NCBI GenBank assembly: GCA_019747815.1
Contig: JAIEQJ010000052.1
Coordinates: 1 to 50,839 of the forward strand
DNA length: 50,839 bases
Direction: 5' to 3'
DNA from: Hyphomonadaceae bacterium
GTDB lineage: Bacteria > Pseudomonadota > Alphaproteobacteria > Rhizobiales > Hyphomicrobiaceae
A program made the translations under genes and the position numbers. Below the pieces are notes generated by a model. It was not told where the DNA came from. It did no database searches and saw nothing but the letters and a program-made list of their open reading frames with translations. Shown one piece after another: positions 45,174 to 50,839 of this stretch; positions within the stretch are counted from its first letter, which is position 1, and each line of letters opens with the position of its first letter.

Positions 45174-45197
45174 GCTTGGGTATTCGTGGAGGCTACG

Positions 45198-45752
45198 ATG
45201 AACCCACACGATCCCGATCCCGATCCCCATCCCGATCGCATTCAGAAGCTGTTCGAGATCTATCGCGACTACGTGAAGCACGAGGACGGCCTCATCAATT
45301 TCCGCGTCACGTGGTTCGTCGCAACCCAGGCCCTGGTCTTCGCCGCCTACGGCCTCCTGGCCCAGGAGGTGTTCCGCACGGGGTCGTTTGGCCACGGAGC
45401 TGGGGCATTGCCCGTGCTGCAGGCCGATCAGCCCTTCAGGCCAACGCCATGGCTCGCCGCGGTGCTTGTGCTGTGCCTGCTCGGCGCATTGTCCGCCATG
45501 ACCTCAACCCTCTCGATCAACGCCGCTTACAAGGCCATGCAGGCGCTCAGCCGGCGCTGGCAGACCATTGTCCTGCAGGGCCGGACCTATGATCTGCTGC
45601 CGGCGTTGGAGGGTGGGGGCAGCCTGTGGGCGAAGCGCTTGGGTTGGGTTTCCGGGCGCATGCTGCCGATCGTGTCGTTTCTTGTTTGGTGTGCGATTGC
45701 CTTGGCGCACCTCTGTTTTCTCCCAGGACAACCACCAGCGAGTGCGCGATGA
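45198..45752 (+). CDS. Membrane protein of unknown function
   Basis: 184-residue protein, not recognised. The N-terminus is Asp/Pro/His-rich ('NPHDPDPDPHPDRIQ'), followed by an amphipathic segment ('FEIYRDYVKHEDGLINFRVTWFVATQALVFAAYGLL', first helix within), a second helix near 76-98 ('PWLAAVLVLCLLGALSAM'), and a third near the C-terminus ('LPIVSFLVWCAIALAHLCF'). ATG at 45198 with GTGGAGG 5 nt upstream, which settles the start. Its TGA overlaps the chorismate mutase ATG, so the two are coupled. Confidence 0.75.
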   Translation: MNPHDPDPDPHPDRIQKLFEIYRDYVKHEDGLINFRVTWFVATQALVFAAYGLLAQEVFRTGSFGHGAGALPVLQADQPFRPTPWLAAVLVLCLLGALSAMTSTLSINAAYKAMQALSRRWQTIVLQGRTYDLLPALEGGGSLWAKRLGWVSGRMLPIVSFLVWCAIALAHLCFLPGQPPASAR

Positions 45753-46072
45753 TGCCCCGGCAACCTGAAGCATGTGCAGATCTGTCTGACGTCCGCGTCG
45801 AGATCGATCGGGTGGACCAGGCTCTGGTCGACCTCATCGCCGAGCGCTTCGGCTATGTGGAGCGCGCCTGGCAGATCAAGCTCGCCGAGAAGGCCGCCGC
45901 CAATGTGCCGTGGCGCAACCAGCAGGTGATCGACAAGGTGCGCGCGCGCGCCGTCGAGAGGGGTGTGCCGCCGGATCTGTGCGAGGCGCTGTGGCGGCAG
46001 ATGATCGGCTGGTTCATCCAGTACGAGGAGGAGAAGCTGCGCGATCAGCTCGAGGGCAAGTCGCGCGCCTGA
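45749..46072 (+). CDS. Chorismate mutase, AroQ type (monofunctional)
   Basis: Converts chorismate to prephenate in Phe/Tyr synthesis. The 107-residue all-helical protein has the AroQ pattern 'LSDVRVEIDRVDQALVDLIAERFGYVERAWQIK' in adjoining segments and 'RARAVERGVPPDLCEALWRQMIGWFIQYEEEKL'. Conserved Arg, Lys and Glu/Gln positions of AroQ appear present. No fused prephenate dehydratase or dehydrogenase, no signal peptide, so cytosolic. Start ATG at 45749 overlaps the previous stop; a second ATG follows at 45752. Confidence 0.88.
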   Translation: MMPRQPEACADLSDVRVEIDRVDQALVDLIAERFGYVERAWQIKLAEKAAANVPWRNQQVIDKVRARAVERGVPPDLCEALWRQMIGWFIQYEEEKLRDQLEGKSRA

Positions 46073-46104
46073 GGAACCATGCCGGTCAAGATCGGTTGCG
46101 CACC

Positions 46105-46392
46105 ATGACACCCGTTGAGCTCAAGCTCGTCCTGCTCACCGCGCTCCTCAACCCGGCGGTCATCGTCGTGGCGCTGTGGATGGGCGGCATGGCCGACCAG
46201 TGGCAGAAGCTGCCCATCGCGGCCTTCGCCGGCGCGCTGGTCGGGTCGGCGCTGATCTATATCGCCGTTCGCTTCGGCCTGACGGGCATTGCCGGCGTCG
46301 GCCGCGCTGCCGCGGGCGTATTCATCGCCCAGTTCGCATTCGGCCTGGTGTGGGCGTATCTCGGCTTTCAGTTGCGGCGGCGCCGGTCGTGA
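46105..46392 (+). CDS. Small membrane protein, three helices
   Basis: 95-residue protein, not recognised. Three predicted membrane helices: 'LKLVLLTALLNPAVIVVALWM', 'LPIAAFAGALVGSALIYIAV' and 'GVFIAQFAFGLVWAYLGF', ending in an Arg-rich tail (RRRRS). It follows the chorismate mutase gene by 32 bp and overlaps the next small gene by 4 nt. No strong ribosome site is seen, so translational dependence on the upstream gene is possible. Confidence 0.7.
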   Translation: MTPVELKLVLLTALLNPAVIVVALWMGGMADQWQKLPIAAFAGALVGSALIYIAVRFGLTGIAGVGRAAAGVFIAQFAFGLVWAYLGFQLRRRRS

Positions 46393-46565
46393 CGCTGTTG
46401 CGCACCTGGCTGGTCGGCACGGCGATCATACTGGCGGCCATCGCCGTCTGGGCCCTGGCGCCGGTGCTGATTTTCATCGTCCTTCTTGTGGCGGCATTGG
46501 GCCTCGTAGCGCTCGCCATGATCCGCCTCGCCCGCGGCCTGCAAATCTGGCGCGATCGGAAATGA
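46389..46565 (+). CDS. 58-residue membrane protein
   Basis: Starts GTG at 46389 within the upstream stop (GTGA). The product is nearly all membrane helix ('LRTWLVGTAIILAAIAVWAL', 'VLIFIVLLVAALGLVALAM') with a basic tail 'RLARGLQIWRDRK', suggesting two helices. Not recognised; the 4-nt overlap and composition support it as real. Confidence 0.6.
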   Translation: MTLLRTWLVGTAIILAAIAVWALAPVLIFIVLLVAALGLVALAMIRLARGLQIWRDRK

Positions 46566-46573
46566 CGGCCGGG

Positions 46574-47182
46574 TCAGGCTGCGGCCAGGGCGTGGCGATG
46601 GGCAGCGGCCGATGCGTGGCAGGGTGAGTGTGCTGGCGCAGCGCGGACCCTCTTCTCGAGCAGCATCACGCCGCGCACGTCGGGGCTGCGCGTGACGGCG
46701 AAGCCGGCCTTGCGGGCGAGATGCAGCATCCGGCCGTTGGTGGCGAGCGTCTCCCCGACCATGCGTTGCACGCCGGCGCTGGCTGCGCGGCAGAGCAGCT
46801 TGCTGAGCAGCCGGCCGGCCAGGCCTCGGCTCTGCCATTCGTCGGCGACCGAGACCGCAAACTCTGCCACCGACGGGTCGGCGCCGCGGACATAGCGCGC
46901 TTCCGCGACCACGATCTCGCGCCCGTCCTTGAACACTTCCGCCACGAGGGCCATGTGGTCGGCGTAGTCGACGTTGGTGAAGCGCTTGATGAGCTCCGGC
47001 GGCAGATTGCGCATCGGGCCCATGAACCGGTCGTAGCGTGCGGGAGCGGTCAGATCGCCGAAGAAGGCCGCCGTCAGCCCCTCGTCCTGGGGCAGCACGG
47101 GGCGGATGACCACGCGCCGCCCTCCGGCGATCCAGACCACGTCGATGAGCTCGGCCGGATAGCGATGGATCTGGTAGAGCAC
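46574..47182 (-). CDS. GNAT family acetyltransferase
   Basis: 202-residue acyltransferase. 'VVIRPVLPQDEGLTAAFFGDL' opens the GNAT fold, 'SVADEWQSRGLAGRLLSKLL' is the acetyl-CoA loop (Q-S-R-G-L-A) and 'LHLARKAGFAV' the late helix. It resembles the stand-alone GNAT domain of protein lysine acetyltransferases such as PatZ. The C-terminal 25 residues are Ala/His-rich. Start is GTG at 47182 with GAGAGGAGGG upstream. Converges with the small membrane-protein gene; follows the DUF2917 gene by 19 bp. Confidence 0.85.
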   Translation of the reverse strand: MLYQIHRYPAELIDVVWIAGGRRVVIRPVLPQDEGLTAAFFGDLTAPARYDRFMGPMRNLPPELIKRFTNVDYADHMALVAEVFKDGREIVVAEARYVRGADPSVAEFAVSVADEWQSRGLAGRLLSKLLCRAASAGVQRMVGETLATNGRMLHLARKAGFAVTRSPDVRGVMLLEKRVRAAPAHSPCHASAAAHRHALAAA

Positions 47183-47201
47183 GCAACCCTCCTCTCCACC
47201 G

Positions 47202-47489
47202 TCAGGCGGCCAGGTCGCGCAGGGTTGCGGGATCGAACTGGGCGGCCGTGATGTGCCCGGCCAGGCCGATGGCGACCGCCGCCGGCTTGAGGGCGAAGAT
47301 GACGGTCAGCCCCTTGCGGTCCATGATGAACGACTGGCCCCGGGTCAGAATGATATCGCGGTCATCCTTGGCCTGGGTGATCCAGACGACGCCCTCCAGG
47401 CAGGTGATCTGCCGGCCCTTGCCACCCTCCACGCGCTGCACGGAACGGGCGGGGAGCCGGATCGGCTGGATGTCGAGCACGTGTTTCAT
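47202..47489 (-). CDS. DUF2917 family protein
   Basis: 95-residue cupin-like small protein. 'LPARSVQRVEGGKGRQITCLEGVVWITQAKDDRDIILTRGQSF' in adjoining segments matches DUF2917. Function unknown; such genes commonly sit beside LysR regulators, as here. ATG at 47489 with GAGAAGGCC upstream, preferred to the 47513 start. Likely co-transcribed with the GNAT gene. Confidence 0.78.
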   Translation of the reverse strand: MKHVLDIQPIRLPARSVQRVEGGKGRQITCLEGVVWITQAKDDRDIILTRGQSFIMDRKGLTVIFALKPAAVAIGLAGHITAAQFDPATLRDLAA

Positions 47490-47532
47490 GGCCTTCTCCT
47501 CATGCATGCGCAAAACGCATTGAACAGAATGG

Positions 47533-47550
47533 CGATCTATGATCAGATCG
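47533..47550. promoter_or_regulatory. Inverted repeat in the DUF2917 / lysR intergenic gap
   Basis: CGATCT-ATGATC-AGATCG, arms of 6 bp, between two divergent starts. The site is of the size and position expected for a LysR-type operator; assignment is by context only. Confidence 0.4.
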
Positions 47551-47627
47551 TCGCGTAATCAGCTAGATACGGCGGTTCTACCGGTGGAACAAACGATGAT
47601 TTTTCAGTCAATGCATGAGTTCTAGGA

Positions 47628-48623
47628 ATGCCGAGAAAGCGCTTCAACCTGCCTCCGCTGGATCTCATTCAGGGCTTCGAGGCGGCCGCCCGCACGCTCA
47701 GCTTCACCAAGGCGGCGGAGGAGCTATTCATCACCCAGTCCGCCGTCAGCCGCCAGATCCGCGGCCTGGAGGACCACCTGGGCGTGGTGCTCTTTGAGCG
47801 CCGGCCGCGCAGCCTGGTGCTCACCGAGCAGGGGCGCATCCTGCATGGCGCCGCAACCGAGCTCCTGGTGCGTCTGCAGGAAACCACCGACCTGTTGCGC
47901 ACGCACGGCGGGACACCGCATCTGACGGTGACCACCACTGGCGGGTTCGCCTCGCTGTGGCTCATTCCCCGCCTGCGCACCTTCACGGCGCTCAATCCCG
48001 ACGTCGATGTGCGCATCTCGGCCAGCTACAAGACCGTCAACCTGGAGCGCAGCCTGGTGGATGTGGCCGTGCGCTACTGCAAGGAGGAGGAGGCGCCCGA
48101 GGGGGCCATCCGTCTGTTCGGTGAGGAGCTGTTTCCGATCTGCAGCCCGGCGCTGCAGGCCGAGGGGCCGCACCCGTTGCGGGCGCTCTCCGATCTTGAG
48201 CACCACGCCCTGTTGCACATGGACGAAGCCAGGGACCACATGGATTGGGACACGTGGCTGGCGGCGCAGGGCTATCCCGGCCTGAAGCCCACGGCGTCCA
48301 TCAGGTTCGACAGCTATGAGCAGATGATCCAGGCGGCGCTCAGCGGCCAGGGCGTGGCCATGGGCATCGGCCGGCTGGTGAGCGGGCTGATCGAGGCGGG
48401 CAGGCTGGTTGCGCCGTTCTGCAAGAGCGTGACCGGCTCGCGGTCCTATTTCATCGTTCGGTCCGCCCACACCCACACCCGCCCCCACGTGCAGGCGTTC
48501 GTGGACTGGCTGCTGCAGGAGGCCAGGACGGCGATTGCGGCGGAGGACAAGGCGACGCTCAGCTCCCCACCACCAGCGGCGCGGTCAGGCGGCGCAGCGC
48601 GGCGAGCACGCTCAACGCCGTGA
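47628..48623 (+). CDS. LysR family transcriptional regulator (GcvA-like)
   Basis: 331-residue regulator. N-terminal helix-turn-helix: 'DLIQGFEAAARTLSFTKAAEELFITQSAVSRQIRGLEDHLG', in adjoining segments, with 'TQSAVSRQI' as recognition helix. The effector domain begins about residue 95 ('LTVTTTGGFASLWLIPRL', the GcvA-type 'A/F-S-x-W-L-x-PRL' motif). The final 30 residues are an Ala/Pro/Arg-rich extension that overlaps the opposite-strand dehydrogenase by 65 bp. ATG at 47628, TAGGA upstream. Divergent from the DUF2917 gene, its likely target. Confidence 0.92.
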   Translation: MPRKRFNLPPLDLIQGFEAAARTLSFTKAAEELFITQSAVSRQIRGLEDHLGVVLFERRPRSLVLTEQGRILHGAATELLVRLQETTDLLRTHGGTPHLTVTTTGGFASLWLIPRLRTFTALNPDVDVRISASYKTVNLERSLVDVAVRYCKEEEAPEGAIRLFGEELFPICSPALQAEGPHPLRALSDLEHHALLHMDEARDHMDWDTWLAAQGYPGLKPTASIRFDSYEQMIQAALSGQGVAMGIGRLVSGLIEAGRLVAPFCKSVTGSRSYFIVRSAHTHTRPHVQAFVDWLLQEARTAIAAEDKATLSSPPPAARSGGAARRARSTP

Positions 48624-49383
48624 TCTTGCCCGTGCGCGGGTTCTCTTCCGACGGGATGTTCTCGATCGTCATGGTGAGGTCCGACGAATCGGAGGTCACG
48701 ACGATCGTATGCGTGTTGCGCGTGACGGCGGGGTCGGCCCAGATCTCGCAGCGCGTCCGGTCGGGGCCGATGCCGGCAAGCGACAGGGCGACCGCCACGT
48801 TCACATTGGCGGGAAAGCCGGCGATGGCCTCGCGCGCGCTGCCCTCGAAGACGCGCAGCGGCTCGGCGAGACCGTCGACCGAGATGCCGCGGGCGATGAG
48901 CAGCGGCGCGCCCGCCAGGCCGGCGGGCGGCTTGCGCGTCACGATTTTGGCGGACGCGATGCAGCCCTCCGCGGCCGCGCGCACGGCGTCCAGGCCGAGG
49001 AGGGCGCCGGTGGGCACGATGATGCGGGCCCCGGTCTCTTGTGCACGCACGAGGAGATGCATGTGGTCGATGAGCATCCCGACCGACAGCGGCATGAAGA
49101 TGCGCCCCTGCTCGATGGCGGGCGAGGCAACGGCCGCGAACTGGGCCGACGGCAGGCACTCGACGATGATGTCGCTTATCTCGGCAAGCGCGGCCAGGCT
49201 CACGAGATCGGGTGGCGATTGAAAGTCCTGCGTGGCCGTGCGCGCCTTGGCCTGGTCGCGCGCGGCGGCCGCCGCGAGCCGGATGCCGGGCACGCGCCCC
49301 GCATCGACGGCCCGCGCGACGGCAAGGCCGATGGCGCCCAATCCGGCCATGCCGAGCTTCAGTTCCGTCCGGTTGGCGCGCAT
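48559..49383 (-). CDS. Aspartate dehydrogenase family protein
   Basis: 274-residue NAD(P)-dependent enzyme of the L-aspartate dehydrogenase (DUF108) family. N-terminal Rossmann motif 'LGMAGLGAIGLAVARAVD' and the family core 'AGFPANVNVAVALSLAGIGPDRTRCEIWADP', in adjoining segments, are distinctive. It may make iminoaspartate for NAD synthesis or deaminate aspartate; no nadA/nadC nearby. ATG at 49383 is 1 bp after the stop of the TPR gene, so the two form an operon. Its 3' end overlaps lysR. Confidence 0.82.
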   Translation of the reverse strand: MRANRTELKLGMAGLGAIGLAVARAVDAGRVPGIRLAAAAARDQAKARTATQDFQSPPDLVSLAALAEISDIIVECLPSAQFAAVASPAIEQGRIFMPLSVGMLIDHMHLLVRAQETGARIIVPTGALLGLDAVRAAAEGCIASAKIVTRKPPAGLAGAPLLIARGISVDGLAEPLRVFEGSAREAIAGFPANVNVAVALSLAGIGPDRTRCEIWADPAVTRNTHTIVVTSDSSDLTMTIENIPSEENPRTGKITALSVLAALRRLTAPLVVGS

Positions 49384-49384
49384 G

Positions 49385-50737
49385 TCAGTTGGGCCTCGAA
49401 ACAGCGTTGGCGTAGCCGACGCGCTGGCGGGGCGGCACGGGATGCCGGCTGGACACGCGCGCAAGCAGGGCATCGATGTCGCCGGTGCGGCGGGCGCGCA
49501 CGGCACAGTCGAGAAACAGCTGCTCCAGCACGTCCTGCTGGGCATGGCTGCCGCCGAGGCGGTACATGCCGGCGAGCGCCGGCCGCATCAGGTCGCAGGC
49601 GCGCTCAGGCTCTCCCTTCGCGCGCGCCATCAGCGCCTCGCAGATGGGCAGGGCGGTGTCGCGCACCAGCGGTGCGGCGGTGCCCACGCCGGCGGCCGCG
49701 AACGCGCGCATGCCCTCCAGCATGCGCTCGGCCGCATCCAGGCGGCCGGCCGCCGTCAGCGCCATCATCCAGTGCGGCAGGGTGAAGGCGGACAGGCAGT
49801 CGCCGATGCGGGCTTCGGCCTTGTCGGCCAGCTCACCCCACCGATCGGCCACGTCGACGCCCTGTCGCTCCAGGCGGAACAGCATGGAGGCGGCGTTCTG
49901 CACATCGATATAGAGGTCGGGCTGGATCTGTGTCAGCGGCGAGGCGAGATCGCGGAACCGCCGATCATAGAGGGCGAGCACCTCGGCAAACTCCCGCCGC
50001 TCGAAGTGGTAGAGGCCGCGGTGCCACCACAGATGGTGCTTGAGGTTGTTGCCGCCCTCCCAGTGCGGCTCGAGCGTGGCCAGCCAGGCGATGCCTTCCT
50101 CGCGGCGCCCCTGCATCTCCAGCACATGCGCCACGCCATGCGCCGCCCACAGGTCGCCGGGTGCGAGGGCAATGGCTTCGCGTCCTGCCGCTTCCGCGAG
50201 CGCGTAGTTGCCCATCTCCTCGTGGGCAAAGCAGCGGCAGGCCAGCAGCGCCGGCCAGCCCGCCAGCTCGGGCGCCCATTGCCCGAAGGTCGCATCGGCC
50301 TGCTTGGCCATCACCTCCGGGCGGCCGTACCAGAAGGCCAGGAAGTGATGCAGCCGAAAGGCCAGCACGTCGAGGGGATGCTCGTCGAGAATGCCTTCCC
50401 ACGCGCGCAGCGTGGCATCGACATCGCCCGCGACCCAATGCGCCAGGGCCGCCACATGCGCCTGCTCCCGCCGCGTGCCGCCGGCAGACAGTCGGCGGGC
50501 GTTGTCCAAGGCGGTGTGCGCCGCCGGCACGCTGGCGAGGTTGAAGGAGAGCATGGAGAAATAGCCCTTGAGCAGATGTCCCGGGGCAAAGGCGGGATCG
50601 ACGGCCAGCAGCTCGCGCAGGCGCAGCGGCGCGTCGGCACGATTGGCCAGGTAGCTCGACACGGTCGTATTGAAGGCTTGCGCGGTCTGGGGCGATGCGG
50701 TCGACAGCGCCAGTCCGTGGACATCCTGTGTCGCCAT
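49385..50737 (-). CDS. TTC38-type tetratricopeptide repeat protein
   Basis: 450-residue helical-repeat protein resembling tetratricopeptide repeat protein 38 of animals. Visible blocks: 'DPAFAPGHLLKGYFSML', 'LAHWVAGDVDATLRAWEGILDEHPLDVLAFRLHHFLAFWYG' in parts, 'GDLWAAHGVAHVLEMQGRREEGIAWL', and 'NNLKHHLWWHRGLYHFERREF'. The His/Trp-rich 'HHLWWHRGLYH' is characteristic and could mark a ligand site. No signal peptide. ATG at 50737 with AGGAGAG upstream. Co-transcribed with the dehydrogenase; function unknown. Confidence 0.78.
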   Translation of the reverse strand: MATQDVHGLALSTASPQTAQAFNTTVSSYLANRADAPLRLRELLAVDPAFAPGHLLKGYFSMLSFNLASVPAAHTALDNARRLSAGGTRREQAHVAALAHWVAGDVDATLRAWEGILDEHPLDVLAFRLHHFLAFWYGRPEVMAKQADATFGQWAPELAGWPALLACRCFAHEEMGNYALAEAAGREAIALAPGDLWAAHGVAHVLEMQGRREEGIAWLATLEPHWEGGNNLKHHLWWHRGLYHFERREFAEVLALYDRRFRDLASPLTQIQPDLYIDVQNAASMLFRLERQGVDVADRWGELADKAEARIGDCLSAFTLPHWMMALTAAGRLDAAERMLEGMRAFAAAGVGTAAPLVRDTALPICEALMARAKGEPERACDLMRPALAGMYRLGGSHAQQDVLEQLFLDCAVRARRTGDIDALLARVSSRHPVPPRQRVGYANAVSRPN

Positions 50738-50763
50738 CTTCTCTCCTGTGGGCGAGCCCCAAC

Positions 50764-50839
50764 CTAGGTCACCGACTCATTAAACCGCATCCAGATTCGG
50801 ATTGCAGCAAGCTTCACCGAGGCGAGAAAGTTGGCGTCG
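50764..50839 (-). mobile_element. C-terminal end of an IS5-type transposase (cut by window edge)
   Basis: The last 24 codons on the minus strand read DANFLASVKLAAIRIWMRFN then ESVT, ending with TAG at 50764-50766. The '(N)FLA(A/S)VKLAA(.)RIW(L/M)R...ES' tail is characteristic of IS5-family DDE transposases in alphaproteobacteria. The catalytic part lies outside the window. The element's end must lie in the roughly 20 bp before the TPR gene's ribosome site; no terminal repeat can be assigned. Confidence 0.75.

Noticed and set aside
1-50839. tRNA, rRNA or riboswitch
   Set aside because: No cloverleaf, rRNA block or known aptamer pattern was recognised in the gaps; tRNAscan-SE and Infernal would be decisive.

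Overview
The window comes from a GC-rich alphaproteobacterial chromosome, most likely of the order Hyphomicrobiales (Rhizobiales) or a close relative. The signs are a DivK-PleD cell-cycle pair, an EipB-type periplasmic envelope protein, a phasin, a D-alanyl-D-alanine carboxypeptidase with a SPOR domain, ParE, and an alphaproteobacterial order of housekeeping genes. Nearly all of it is intact, densely packed chromosomal core. I see no rRNA, tRNA, CRISPR array, prophage or recognisable defence island. The only firm mobile-element trace is the tail of an IS5-type transposase at the right edge.

Layout. 0.1-3.4 kb: parE and panC on the minus strand. 3.6-6.8 kb: putA. 6.8-9.8 kb: an EamA transporter, then a VWA protein followed by a Tim14/Pam18-like membrane J-protein, then a small membrane protein. 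9.9-15.1 kb: SPOR-domain carboxypeptidase, a phasin with a good promoter and terminator, and clpS-clpA. 15.2-17.7 kb: azlCD exporter, a two-domain RsmC-like methyltransferase and a HIT protein. 17.8-22.5 kb: a small membrane protein, a FemAB/GNAT-like protein, a glycerophosphodiester phosphodiesterase, EipB, a ROK sugar kinase and DUF3572. 22.65-24.4 kb: divK-pleD. 24.4-25.1 kb: a gene-free, partly AT-rich stretch with direct and tandem repeats. 25.1-35.7 kb: a continuous minus-strand block, pyrB-pyrC'-plsY-dprA-topA-rnr-NUDIX-rpmG. 35.8-40.3 kb: AidB-like acyl-CoA dehydrogenase, MarR regulator, DUF599 membrane protein, ruvX and an MBL-fold hydrolase. 40.3-46.6 kb: a fused MFS/spermidine-synthase-like protein, a YbaK deacylase, gatC and gatA split by a palindromic repeat, and a tight run of membrane proteins around a free-standing chorismate mutase. 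46.6-50.8 kb: GNAT, DUF2917, a divergent LysR regulator, aspartate dehydrogenase, a TTC38-type TPR protein and the transposase tail.

Functional threads. Cell cycle and envelope: DivK/PleD, EipB, SPOR carboxypeptidase, PlsY, ParE. Proteolysis and chaperones: ClpS/ClpA and the J-protein. Pyrimidine synthesis: PyrB with a DHOase homologue that has lost its metal ligands. RNA and translation: RNase R, L33, GatCA, YbaK, RsmC-like. Carbon and nitrogen: PutA, aspartate dehydrogenase, phasin.

I found no clear new multi-gene system. The leads most worth a second look are the VWA/Pam18-like pair, the paired TGC-N3-GCA palindromes at the phasin promoter, the 26-bp perfect palindrome at about 7.73 kb, the pseudo-dihydroorotase, the in-frame 12-bp repeat in dprA, the AT-rich repeat-bearing stretch after pleD, and a possible coupled leader ORF ahead of ruvX. 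Several genes appear to use GTG or TTG starts (rnr, clpA, gatA, dprA, ruvX, the MBL hydrolase and the GNAT at 46.6 kb).
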